From UBA6168 sp965222975 (GTDB lineage: Bacteria > Bacteroidota > Bacteroidia > Chitinophagales > Saprospiraceae), in the NCBI GenBank assembly GCA_965222975.1, contig CBDCVJ010000086.1, positions 248,001 through 312,000 of the forward strand: a DNA stretch of 64,000 nt. Reading direction: 5' to 3'. The notes below the pieces were generated by a model, which saw only the letters and a program-made list of their open reading frames with translations, did no database searches and had not been told where the DNA came from. Below, one piece after another: positions 41,827 through 50,689 of this stretch; position 1 is the stretch's first letter, and each line of letters begins with the position of its first letter. The translations under genes were made by a program, and so were the position numbers.

Positions 41827-42193
41827 TTATTTATTTCATAAATCATTTCCAATAAATACTGGAAAAGAATTTTTCAACCATTAATTATTTAAATTGGTAG
41901 TGCTGCTTCGTGGAAAATTAAAATAAAAAATAAACTGAAATAGGTATTGGCAACCAATGAGTTATCACTACATATTACTTGTTTTATTTTTTATTTTTTC
42001 TATAATCACAGCTAAACTGAATAAATTAATATTTTGAATTTCATTCAAAATAACGTCATAAAGAATTTATTTTTTCTGTTTTGTAACGGTGTCATTTCCG
42101 ATGCTACTGTTACTTGAATGCCGAAATGACAAGAGGCATTGGAAATGTCACCGTCATGCTTTTGATAAAGCAGCACACCTCTAATTTTTTATC
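41827..42193. other. 367-bp spacer between the small Cys protein and the copper receptor
   Basis: AT-rich, no ORF. Its last 110 bases contain the structured leader described separately (42086-42154). Confidence 0.6.
42086..42154 (+). promoter_or_regulatory. Candidate switching RNA leader before the copper receptor
   Basis: The arm 42086-42104 (ACGGTGTCATTTCCGATGC) can pair with 42136-42154 (GCATTGGAAATGTCACCGT) over 19 positions with two mismatches. The same left arm can instead pair through GTCATTTC (42091-42098) with GAAATGAC (42123-42130). The two pairings exclude each other. The leader ends about 40 bases before the receptor start. I found no B12 box or other known riboswitch core. Confidence 0.5.
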
Positions 42194-44461
42194 ATGAAAA
42201 ATTATTTATTTTCATTGGTTAAATATCAATGGAGCGTTTTAATATTTTTATTATCTTTTTCATCATTTATTCAAGCCCAACAAATCCAATTAATGGATGC
42301 CAAAGACAAAAACCCAATTGTTGGTGCTACTTACCAATACCAAACCCAATCTGGTATTTCTGATGAATTTGGAATTATTTCTATTAGATATGTGGAAGGT
42401 GAAATGTTATACCTGTCACATGTCAGCTACGGGGAGTGGAGTTTGACTGGCCAACAGGTGCAAAAAGCATTGCAGGAGGGAATTATTTTCCGGGAAGAGT
42501 CGGTAGCCACCATGCAGCCTATCACTATCCTTGCCTTACGCCCAAAAACGGATGAAAGGGAAACCCTCTCTTTGCGAAGCCAAGACAGATTGGCACATGA
42601 TGGGGCGGCTATTCTCAACCGGTTGCCAGTCATCAATAGCATCCGCAAAAGTGGCAGCTATGGTTTCGATCCGGTGATGCGTGGTTTTAAATACGATCAA
42701 TTAAACGTGGTCATCAATGGGGCTCAATGTGCGACTGCCGCATGTCCCAACCGCATGGATCCACCCACCAGTCAGGTGGCTCCGAATATGATGGAACGGA
42801 TCGAAATTTTGAAAGGGCCACATTCGCTGCGTTATGGCAATTCCTTTGGCGGTACGATCAATTTTGTTTCGAGTGCGCCCCGTTTTTCGACTGACCCTGA
42901 AACCTATGGGCGTTGGTCAGGCAATTATGACAGTAATGGCGACGTCCTTCGCAGCGAGGGCCTCTTGGGTTTTAGCGGAAAAAAATATGATTTGGGACTA
43001 TTTGCTTCCTGGTCGCAAGGACAGGATTATGAAGATGGGGAAGGCGTGAAAACCCAAGCAGCATTTCTCAGGGGCAGCTTTGGCACCAACCTCGGTCTGA
43101 ACATCGCCGAGAACCAAAACATGGTGCTTTCGGCCACCCGTAATGTTGCCAGGGATGCTGATTTTCCCGCTTTGCCGATGGATTTGCGGGAAGACGACAC
43201 CTGGTTATTTAACGCCCGTCACGAGCTTTCCTTGGATCAGGAAAAATTGCAGTCATGGAGCACAACGGTCTATGCTACCTTGGTCAATCACCTGATGGAC
43301 AACCTCATGAAACCACTTGACCCCCGCATGATGAATGCCGATACAGATGCCAAAACCCTCTCCTATGGCGGACGCACAGAGGGTACTTGGAATTTTGCCA
43401 AAGGAAAGCTCTATGGAGGGGCAGACCTGAGGGTAGAAGAAGCTGAAGGTATACGCACCAGGGAGTTCCTCATGGGGCCAAATGCCGGAAAAATTTTAAC
43501 CGATAATGCCTGGCAAAATGGCCAGGTCAGCCGCACTGGTTTGTTTGCCGAGTACCACCTCCGCCACCAATCCATGCAGTTTGTTTTTTCAGGTAGGGTG
43601 GAAATGAACAGGGCAAGTATCGCAGACGGGGCATCAGAATTTACGGACGTTTACCAAGATACAGACGTTACCCAGATCAACCCCGGCCTTAGCATTGGCG
43701 GCATCAATAATTTTGAAAACAACTTCTCTTTAGGGCTTTGGCTCGGTCGGGCGCAACGGAGTGGAAGTATTACTGAACGGTACATCAATTACTTCCCCGT
43801 CGGGCTTGATCCTTATGAAATGTTGGGCAATCCCGAATTGGACCCAGAGGTCAACAACCAGGTAGATTTGACGCTTGGGTATAAGTCATCGAAGACCACC
43901 ATAGATGTGGGGTTGTTTGCTTCGTATTTGCAGGACTATATTTCCTCTGAAATCAAGGATGACCTGACCCCACGTTTGCCAAATAGTCCAGGTGTCCGCC
44001 AATTTGTAAATATTGATGAGGCGCTGATGACAGGTTTTGAGATCAGTTGGAATCAGGTGATTGTAAAAGGCTTGCAACACCAGATGAGTCTGGCCTATAC
44101 GTATGGACAGGATCAGGTTAGGGACGAACCATTGCCCGAAATCGCCCCGCTTGATTTTCGCTATACTTTGACGGGAACTTTTTTGAATGATAAGTTGCTG
44201 CCGGAAGTCACTTTCAGGCATGTCATCAAACAAGACCGCATTTCAACTATTTTTGGCGAAACGGAAACGCCCTCTTTCACCCTGATAGATTTGAGTGCAA
44301 CTTATCAGGCCACTGGATTTTTGAGCTTCTCTGCCGGGGTGCAAAATATTTTTGATAAAGCGTATTATGAGCATTTGAGCAGGTCGGTGCGTGGAGCGGC
44401 ACGGTCGATTTATGCGCCGGGGAGGAACATATTCGTTTCGGTGGCTATTGATTTTATGTGA
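42194..44461 (+). CDS. TonB-dependent copper receptor (OprC/NosA-like)
   Basis: 755 residues: signal peptide (about 1-28, ending QAQ), a short CarboxypepD_reg-like domain (AKDKNPIVGATYQYQT), a plug domain (RGFKYDQLNVVINGAQ, ERIEILKGPHSLRYGNSFGG) and a 22-strand-type barrel ending in Phe-Met (FVSVAIDFM). The copper site known from Pseudomonas OprC, CxxxM in the plug plus HxM in the barrel, is present as Cys184-x3-Met188 (CPNRM) and His366-x-Met368 (HLM); the spacing of 182 is close to the 180 I recall for OprC. The receptor should take up copper across the outer membrane using TonB energy. The CHGKC protein gene upstream and the RNA leader (42086-42154) suggest a regulated copper-uptake unit. 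Confidence 0.92.
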   Translation: MKNYLFSLVKYQWSVLIFLLSFSSFIQAQQIQLMDAKDKNPIVGATYQYQTQSGISDEFGIISIRYVEGEMLYLSHVSYGEWSLTGQQVQKALQEGIIFREESVATMQPITILALRPKTDERETLSLRSQDRLAHDGAAILNRLPVINSIRKSGSYGFDPVMRGFKYDQLNVVINGAQCATAACPNRMDPPTSQVAPNMMERIEILKGPHSLRYGNSFGGTINFVSSAPRFSTDPETYGRWSGNYDSNGDVLRSEGLLGFSGKKYDLGLFASWSQGQDYEDGEGVKTQAAFLRGSFGTNLGLNIAENQNMVLSATRNVARDADFPALPMDLREDDTWLFNARHELSLDQEKLQSWSTTVYATLVNHLMDNLMKPLDPRMMNADTDAKTLSYGGRTEGTWNFAKGKLYGGADLRVEEAEGIRTREFLMGPNAGKILTDNAWQNGQVSRTGLFAEYHLRHQSMQFVFSGRVEMNRASIADGASEFTDVYQDTDVTQINPGLSIGGINNFENNFSLGLWLGRAQRSGSITERYINYFPVGLDPYEMLGNPELDPEVNNQVDLTLGYKSSKTTIDVGLFASYLQDYISSEIKDDLTPRLPNSPGVRQFVNIDEALMTGFEISWNQVIVKGLQHQMSLAYTYGQDQVRDEPLPEIAPLDFRYTLTGTFLNDKLLPEVTFRHVIKQDRISTIFGETETPSFTLIDLSATYQATGFLSFSAGVQNIFDKAYYEHLSRSVRGAARSIYAPGRNIFVSVAIDFM

Positions 44462-44477
44462 TCAATTCTTTTTTCAG

Positions 44478-44535
44478 CGCAAGGGTGCAATGGACGCTAA
44501 GGAACGCTATTATTATTTTTCCTTGCACCTTTGCG
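44478..44535. terminator. Hairpin between convergent receptor and crotonase genes
   Basis: Arms CGCAAGGGTGCAA (44478-44490) and TTGCACCTTTGCG (44523-44535) pair with one G-T mismatch; the loop has a T-rich part. The position between two convergent genes suits a shared terminator. Similar GCAA-rich repeats are common between Bacteroidota genes. Confidence 0.5.
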
Positions 44536-44540
44536 TTAAT

Positions 44541-45290
44541 TCAAATATTCTTCTTAAAATCAACCAACGCATCCTTTTTATCAGAAATGTTCGCCTCATA
44601 ATCCAGCTCATATTGAATGCCTTCCTTCAGGGTATGCAGGTTGCCGTATTGGTACATGTTTTTCACCACCGCTAATCCCTGGGCACTGTTTTTAATTATT
44701 TTCTCGGCCATTTTCTCAACTGCATTTATAAGATCATTTAAAGGCACTGATTTATTGACCAGTCCAATCCGTTCTGCCTCTTTACCAGAAATGGCTTCCG
44801 CCGTAAATGACAGTTCTTTTGCTTTGCGAACGCCCACCGCATTTTGCAACCGCTGCGTCATACCCCACTTGGGCGGGATGCCCCATTTGGTGTGGGTGTC
44901 GCCGATTTTGGCCTCGTCCGCTGCGACGATGAGGTCAAAAGCCATCATGATTTCCATTGCCCCGGTGAAGCAATAGCCGTTGACCATCGCTATGTTGGGT
45001 TTGGAAGAAGATTCGAGGAGGTGCATGACTTCCATGCCAAGTGCATGGAATGGATTACCCGGCTCCACTTTTTCATTTTTGAAAAAACTTAAATCTACGC
45101 CTGCGGAAAAGGCCCGCCCCTCGCCTGTTACCACGATGACCCGGCAGCCAGGGTCGTTTTCCAGAGCTTTCATAGCCATTTTCCACTCCCTGAGCATGGT
45201 GGGGGTAAGGGCATTTAATTTAGTAGGGCGGTTGAGTTTAATCCATGCAATTTGGTTTTGTATTTCTACAATTATTTGTTCGTTTGCCAT
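44541..45290 (-). CDS. Enoyl-CoA hydratase/isomerase family protein
   Basis: 249 residues with the crotonase fold: NRPTKLNALTPTMLREW, the oxyanion segment GEGRAFSAGVDLSFF and the second one NGYCFTGAMEIMMAFDLIVA. The first catalytic Glu of crotonase is kept (GAMEI). The position of the second (GxPE in crotonase) reads GDTHTKWG, so it has no Glu there. Members with DTH at this point form a subgroup with unproven activity, so hydratase function should not be assumed. The protein is divergent from the acyl-CoA dehydrogenase gene and could act in the same fatty- or organic-acid pathway. Confidence 0.9.
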   Translation of the reverse strand: MANEQIIVEIQNQIAWIKLNRPTKLNALTPTMLREWKMAMKALENDPGCRVIVVTGEGRAFSAGVDLSFFKNEKVEPGNPFHALGMEVMHLLESSSKPNIAMVNGYCFTGAMEIMMAFDLIVAADEAKIGDTHTKWGIPPKWGMTQRLQNAVGVRKAKELSFTAEAISGKEAERIGLVNKSVPLNDLINAVEKMAEKIIKNSAQGLAVVKNMYQYGNLHTLKEGIQYELDYEANISDKKDALVDFKKNI

Positions 45291-45419
45291 ATTCTATTTT
45301 TTAAGAGATTGGCCAAAAGTAAGGAAATGCATTCCCCCTCCAATTTTTTATCAAAATGATTTTACTTTTACAACCCGACCTGACCCAACTAATCACTGTT
45401 CACTAATCAACTAATCACT

Positions 45420-46637
45420 ATGTATAAAGATTTAAAAATAACCCGTAACCTCTACCAAAGTGAAGAACACCAAATGCTGCGGGAAGTCGTACAGCAATAT
45501 ATAAAACAGCATGTCAATCCCTTTCGGGAGGAATGGGAAAAAATGGGCTATACGCCAAGGGAGGTTTGGTTGAAAGCAGGCGAATTGGGGCTGCTCAATG
45601 TTAATGTTGCGGAAAAGTACGGCGGTGGCGGACTCGACTTTTCCTTCTGTAGCATATACCTCGAAGAACAAGCAAAATTGGGCGCAGCCGCACCCGGCAT
45701 TTCCATGCACTCCGATATAGTCGCTAAATATATAGAGACTTATGCCTCGGAAGAAGTCAAGATGAAATACCTTCCCAAGATGGCTACAGGCGAATGGATC
45801 GGCTCCCTCGGCATGACAGAACCCGGAACGGGCAGCGACGTGCAGGCCATCAAAACCAATGCGGTGGACAGGGGCGACCATTGGCTGCTCAATGGCTCGA
45901 AGACTTTTATTACCATTGGCTACATTGCTGATTTTACCATAGTGGCTTGCAAAACCCGTCCGGGTACACCTCAGGAAGGGATCAGCCTTTTAATAGCTGA
46001 TGCCAATATGGAGGGCTTTACCAAAGGTCAGCCGCTACATAAAATCGGATTAAAGGAGAGCGACACCTGCGAATTATTTTTCGATAATGTAAAAATCCCA
46101 AAAGAAAATTTAATTGGTGAGGAAGGCATGGGCTTTAAATATATGATGATGGAATTGCCAAGAGAACGACTGATTGTCGCTTTGCAATCGCTCGGCTCAA
46201 TTGAGGGGGCAATCGAAGAAACCATCGAATATGTGGAGGAGCGCAAAGCATTTAAACAACCCATCGCCGCTTTTCAAAATACGCAATTTAAATTGGCGGA
46301 ACTCGCCACCCAATTGCAAGCCTACCAATGCTTTATTGATAAATGCGTACAATTATTGAATGATGAAAAACTGACGCCCGAAACCGCCTCAATGGCGAAA
46401 TACGGCGCAACCGAATTGGAAGGTAAAGTGATGGACGAGTGCCTGCAATTATTTGGTGGCTATGGCTATATGTGGGAATACCCCATCGCCCGCCGCTTTG
46501 CCAATGCCCGGGTTTCGAGAATTTATGCAGGCACGAATGAAATTATGAAATTGATGATTTCGAGAAAATTGTTGCGGAATTATTATCAGGAATTGAAAGC
46601 GAAGATGAAGGCGAAACGGGCGGCGATGGCGAATTGA
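45420..46637 (+). CDS. Acyl-CoA dehydrogenase (LCAD-like group)
   Basis: 405 residues with all ACAD segments: N-terminal helical domain, LGMTEPGTGSDVQAIKT near 131, the beta domain, and the C-terminal helix bundle with QLFGGYGYMWEYPIARRFAN. The position of the catalytic Glu in MCAD (YEGT) is Ala here (IYAGTNEIMKLMIS, near 369). A Glu pair lies instead in AIEETIEYV near 266, which matches the helix-G Glu of LCAD and isovaleryl-CoA dehydrogenase; the ELPRERLIVA segment before it supports this. The FAD enzyme introduces a trans-2 double bond and passes electrons to ETF. It is adjacent to the divergent crotonase gene. Confidence 0.93.
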   Translation: MYKDLKITRNLYQSEEHQMLREVVQQYIKQHVNPFREEWEKMGYTPREVWLKAGELGLLNVNVAEKYGGGGLDFSFCSIYLEEQAKLGAAAPGISMHSDIVAKYIETYASEEVKMKYLPKMATGEWIGSLGMTEPGTGSDVQAIKTNAVDRGDHWLLNGSKTFITIGYIADFTIVACKTRPGTPQEGISLLIADANMEGFTKGQPLHKIGLKESDTCELFFDNVKIPKENLIGEEGMGFKYMMMELPRERLIVALQSLGSIEGAIEETIEYVEERKAFKQPIAAFQNTQFKLAELATQLQAYQCFIDKCVQLLNDEKLTPETASMAKYGATELEGKVMDECLQLFGGYGYMWEYPIARRFANARVSRIYAGTNEIMKLMISRKLLRNYYQELKAKMKAKRAAMAN

Positions 46638-46740
46638 TGGATGCTGACAAAATAAATTTGGACTCCCTGTTCTGAATTTACTTCAATGATAAAGTAATAG
46701 TGTTATTTTAAAAGAGTCGGAATTTAATAGCTTACCTAAT

Positions 46741-46769
46741 TTAGGAGGTAATTTCAAGTTACCTCCTAA
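46741..46769. terminator. Hairpin downstream of the acyl-CoA dehydrogenase gene
   Basis: Perfect 11-bp stem TTAGGAGGTAA/TTACCTCCTAA with a 7-base loop, followed on the plus strand by GTTTTTC. It lies 104 bases after the acyl-CoA dehydrogenase stop. Confidence 0.55.
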
Positions 46770-46834
46770 GTTTTTCGCTCTTAAATTAAATAGTTTATTT
46801 TTCACCAGTAACCTAAACCTAATTTGGCTTAAAG

Positions 46835-46963
46835 TGATTTCATTTGGTCAAAAGTTTTACTAAATTTTTGAAATTTAGCAAATCAGTCGCCACCGTCCCG
46901 TTTTGCTAAATCTTCAAGATTTAGTAAATCTTTTTCTTAAAAAATATTGACCAAATGAAATCA
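46835..46963. repeat. 129-bp nested palindromic element
   Basis: The outer 17-base ends (46835-46851 and 46947-46963; TGATTTCATTTGGTCAA) are exact inverted copies. Inside lies a second pair of arms, TTTACTAAAT...ATTTAGCAAA and its near-inverse TTTGCTAAAT...ATTTAGTAAA, each of which is itself palindromic (CTAAAT...ATTTAG). No ORF. The element fills the spacer between convergent genes. Confidence 0.8.
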
Positions 46964-46990
46964 TTTAGAGCCTCTGATTTTTTGTCCCTA

Positions 46991-49900
46991 TTATATTTTT
47001 TCAAAACGAATAATTTTCCTTCCCACATTGGTTTCGATTTTCAAAAAATAAAGACCTTTTGATAAATACGAAACGTCCATTCTTTCACTTTGCAAATTCC
47101 CTTGTTGAAAAACTAAATTCCCCAAAATATTATACACCTCCACATTATTTATGTCAGATAAATTCAGATCAGTTAAGACGAAATCTAATTTATCGGAGGT
47201 TGGGTTTGGGAAAAGTCGAATATCCCATTTCAATTTAGGGTTATTGGTACTTGTTAGGAAAGGAATTTGGATGTTCTGTTCTTCAATTTGACAAGTCCCA
47301 TCTTGATAACTGATGAGTAAGTCGTAAAAACCGGGAGCGAGGTTTGAAAAAATAGAAGCGTTCTGCCAATTCATGCCCCCATTAATACTGAATTGGGGTT
47401 GGTTAGGTGCGAGGATGTCTATTTGTAACATTCCATCCATAGCGTTAGCTGACGAAGCAGGGGTAACTTTAATGGTATCAATGATCGGAAAAACAAGGGT
47501 TTCAAGTTCTATCAATTCTGCATAAGAAAGCTGACCGCATTCATTTTGAACAATCGCTGTATAAGTTCCTCCGGGCAGTTGTTGGAAAAGATTTTCTATT
47601 TGAAAAGTAAGGGTATTGTCAATACTGAAAAGCAAGGTATCGCCACCCAATGCCTCAATTTCAATAAAGCCGTCGGTCGTGTCGCAATCACTAGGGCCGG
47701 AAAATTCAAGGTCAGTGATCATTGGCATTTCTTCAGGTTCAATCGTAATAGGGTTAAAAGGATATGTTTCCAAAGCACCAGTTGTGCCCATGATCACCAA
47801 ATTGTAGGAGCCAAGAGCCAAAGAATCAAAGCTTTGTGAAGTCTGCCAATTAACTCCCTCATCAATTGAATAATCCAAAACCCCATTTCCAGTTGCTTCT
47901 ATAAAAATGCTTCCATCATTGGAATTACAAAATGTAGCATTCGTTGCGGTTACATTAACAATTTCCAAGTTCATTGGCGGATTACAAAAGGAGACTATGT
48001 TCCATTCTGTCATTATAGGAGGATTAGCATCGAAATAAATGCCAACCCTGTTATTGATGGATGCACTATCCTGCTCCACTTTAGGTTGAATAGAAAATTG
48101 AACAAAACCTTGACTGCCTGCCTCATTAGTGGTACTATCCACTAAATTAATATTATCAAAAATCCATATGGCTATATTGCTTTCTCTTAATTGGAATCCA
48201 TAAGGATGACTACTCACACCTGTTCGTAAAGTAGTAATGTCCAACTCAGGGGGCAATGTGTCAATGATCATAACCCGATAGGCGGTATCGTTTCCCGTAT
48301 TTTGAAAATGAAGGGTGTATTCGATTTTGTCCGAGGCAGCCGACCAACAGTTTAAAAGGTTGTTGACATTGGCCTGTTTTTCATTAGGGTCATACGAGTT
48401 TCTCACTGACTGGCACACAATATCATTGCTTTCAGCCGCCAGAGGGCCGCAATCATTGTTCGGAAAAATTTGAGCAGATAGGCAAATAGTATCACCGATG
48501 ACTGCATCGCAGTCCACTAAATACTCAATGGCTATGGTTTTGCATTCGCCAAAGGCCATTTCACTTAGGTCAAATTGAAGGATATTACCATTTTGGGTGT
48601 ATGGAAGCGAACTGTTATTGACAATTAGTTGATTATTCCATTCTAATTCTACTGTGACGTTTTGTGCTGTCTCTGAACCTTCATTGCAGGCATAAACATA
48701 GGCAGTTCCATCAAAGCAGGTTCTCGTTCGACCCAGCGCTACATCCACTTTCATCAACGGACAGTCGGCCAAAGGGCGCAACCCAAAATCTTGATTGTCA
48801 GCTATGTGGTAAACACTATCAAATTGGTAAGAAGTGGAATCGGGCAAGCAAATCATCTCCCATAAGTCGTTTGGTGGATGAATCGTCACTTCGTAATTGC
48901 CGCTATCCAATTGAAAGCGGTATTTTCCAGTATTGTTGGTGTTGGTAAAAACAGGCCCTGGGTTTGCTTCGACTATGAGATGCCTAAATGCCAAATCCAC
49001 ACTGTCCATGCCACATATGTTGTTGGTGTCAAAGTAGGATCGGCCTTCGATAAAATTGGAACACACATTTCCAAGGGAGTCGTATTTGATAATTAAATGT
49101 TCGCTAAGACCAGACCCCGTTCTTCTTCCGCAAAAGGCGTATCCCTTATCAGCCGTCTGTACCATACAATAACCATCTGAACGGAAAAAGCCTGGCAATA
49201 CAGGTTCCGTTTGCCAAAGCAAAACGCCGGAAGTATCAATCTTATAAATTGAATTTGCTGCTGCACCAGCTATGTTGCCATCATCGGTGAGAGTCAGTGC
49301 AAAGATATAGCCCCTAGGCAACGGTTTCCGCCAGATGAATTCTCCATCTGGACTGACTTTAACAATTTTGCCGGGAAGGTTGCCACAATCGAAACCACCA
49401 AAGGAAGTTTTATCAGCTATATAAAAGTTGTCCTCGTCATCTTGTACGACCGCAATACCAGTACTAATATCCTCGCACCCTTCTTTTTGGAAGTAATTGT
49501 TTTGCCAAATGACGCTCAGGTCAATGTCCGTTTTCACAGCAAACAAATTGCCAGGGAAAGGATAAAAACTGGTAGGCGCCCAAAGGGAACCAGTGAAAAT
49601 CAAGCCACCATCATTGGTAATATTGACAGCTTCGAAAGATCCGCTGCCAATGCCTGCCATTACCCAAGACCAACTGCTCTCATCCCATTGGTCAGCCCAC
49701 ATGTTGACCGTATTTTCAGCCACTACATTTCCGTCAATATCAAGTTTTATCATTAAACCAGAGCCTGGCGAGAAAAAAGAGCCTGCAATTTTCCCAGCCA
49801 GAACATAGGTGCCATCCGGCAATTGTCTTATATCTGAAATGATTCTCCCATTTGAAAGTAATGTTGACCATTCTTCGTCACCATTCTCGTCGAGTTTCAC

Positions 49901-50248
49901 AATGTAGCCAGCATTTGATGCACCAAAGCTTTTAGTTGCCCCGGCAAATACATAACCACCATCCATGGTTTGTCGGATGCTGCCCGGTGTTTCATCTTCA
50001 TCGCCGCCAAATTCTTTTGTCCAAATTTCATTGCCGAGGAAATCTACTTTTGAAACCACCATGTCATGTCTAGTGGCTGGCCCGTTGTAAACGCCCCCAA
50101 GGATGATATAGCCACCATCTGTCGTTTGTTCTAAATCTCCTGAAATGGGAACGGAATAAATTTCCGGCGAACAATTTTGAGCTACTATTTTAGGAATGGT
50201 AAAAGTGAAAATAGTTAGAATGGATAATAAGCGAAGCGATGTTTTCAT
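46991..50248 (-). CDS. T9SS type A-sorted secreted protein with beta-propeller-like and DUF7619-like domains
   Basis: 1,085 residues. Signal peptide MKTSLRLLSILTIFTFTIPK...VAQ. Residues about 25-400 hold repeats of the form TxDGGYxxxG...VxKxDxxGxxxW (for example QTMDGGYVFAGATKSFGASN), a propeller-like arrangement. About 400-480 is a Cys-containing region, followed by a DUF7619-like conserved-repeat domain (SYDPNEKQANVNNL, YTLHFQNTGNDTAYRVMIID, GIYFDANPPIMTEW) near 640-760. Then come SprB-like domains (NDGSIFIEATGNGVLDYSID; DGFIEIEALGGDTLLFSID). The last 75 residues are a T9SS type A sorting domain (LFPNPTSDKLDF...YLSKGLYFLKIE). It should be exported through the Sec and T9SS routes to the cell surface. 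Function unknown. Confidence 0.9.
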   Translation of the reverse strand: MKTSLRLLSILTIFTFTIPKIVAQNCSPEIYSVPISGDLEQTTDGGYIILGGVYNGPATRHDMVVSKVDFLGNEIWTKEFGGDEDETPGSIRQTMDGGYVFAGATKSFGASNAGYIVKLDENGDEEWSTLLSNGRIISDIRQLPDGTYVLAGKIAGSFFSPGSGLMIKLDIDGNVVAENTVNMWADQWDESSWSWVMAGIGSGSFEAVNITNDGGLIFTGSLWAPTSFYPFPGNLFAVKTDIDLSVIWQNNYFQKEGCEDISTGIAVVQDDEDNFYIADKTSFGGFDCGNLPGKIVKVSPDGEFIWRKPLPRGYIFALTLTDDGNIAGAAANSIYKIDTSGVLLWQTEPVLPGFFRSDGYCMVQTADKGYAFCGRRTGSGLSEHLIIKYDSLGNVCSNFIEGRSYFDTNNICGMDSVDLAFRHLIVEANPGPVFTNTNNTGKYRFQLDSGNYEVTIHPPNDLWEMICLPDSTSYQFDSVYHIADNQDFGLRPLADCPLMKVDVALGRTRTCFDGTAYVYACNEGSETAQNVTVELEWNNQLIVNNSSLPYTQNGNILQFDLSEMAFGECKTIAIEYLVDCDAVIGDTICLSAQIFPNNDCGPLAAESNDIVCQSVRNSYDPNEKQANVNNLLNCWSAASDKIEYTLHFQNTGNDTAYRVMIIDTLPPELDITTLRTGVSSHPYGFQLRESNIAIWIFDNINLVDSTTNEAGSQGFVQFSIQPKVEQDSASINNRVGIYFDANPPIMTEWNIVSFCNPPMNLEIVNVTATNATFCNSNDGSIFIEATGNGVLDYSIDEGVNWQTSQSFDSLALGSYNLVIMGTTGALETYPFNPITIEPEEMPMITDLEFSGPSDCDTTDGFIEIEALGGDTLLFSIDNTLTFQIENLFQQLPGGTYTAIVQNECGQLSYAELIELETLVFPIIDTIKVTPASSANAMDGMLQIDILAPNQPQFSINGGMNWQNASIFSNLAPGFYDLLISYQDGTCQIEEQNIQIPFLTSTNNPKLKWDIRLFPNPTSDKLDFVLTDLNLSDINNVEVYNILGNLVFQQGNLQSERMDVSYLSKGLYFLKIETNVGRKIIRFEKI

Positions 50249-50330
50249 ATAAAATAATTTTGCAGCTTTAAAACAAAGAGAAGATAAAAATTAACAAGAA
50301 AAATTGATGCCTAAAAAAATAAACACTCTA

Positions 50331-50539
50331 TATTGATGTTCAAAAATAAAAAATCGTAGTTTTTTCCTGCTTTTTTCCTGCTTTTGTCCTCCCCCCAACC
50401 CCCTCCAAAGGGGGAGATATATCCGTTCACTTATTTAATAATGTGCTATGATATTAAATTTTTTGCAGGCTTTATCCTCCCCTTTGGAGGGTGTTGGGGG
50501 AGGACATGTTTTAGGATTACTTATTTTTGAATATTTTTT
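50331..50539. mobile_element. MITE-like element, shorter relative of 39067-39444
   Basis: C-rich arms GTCCTCCCCCCAACCCCC (50386 onward) and their inverse (50481-50504) are the same as in the 39-kb element, and the centre shares GTGCTAT and GCAGGCTTTATC with it. The outer ends TATTGATGTTCAAAAATAA and its inverse resemble the TAGAG...AAATAA ends (14 and 12 of 19). It lies between two minus-strand genes. Confidence 0.75.
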
Positions 50540-50689
50540 AAATTTGCTATTATAGTTAATTACGCACTTCAATTTTATGCAAACCATTTCCTAAACTTTT
50601 CAAATGGAATTAATTCATTAAAATAGAATGAATACCTTCTGTTTGTATGATATTTTAACTGTTGTCTAAAAACCTAAGGCCAATAGCCA

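Noticed and set aside
42086..42154. Cobalamin riboswitch
   Set aside because: No B12-box or other conserved cobalamin core is visible, and the receptor carries a copper site rather than BtuB features.
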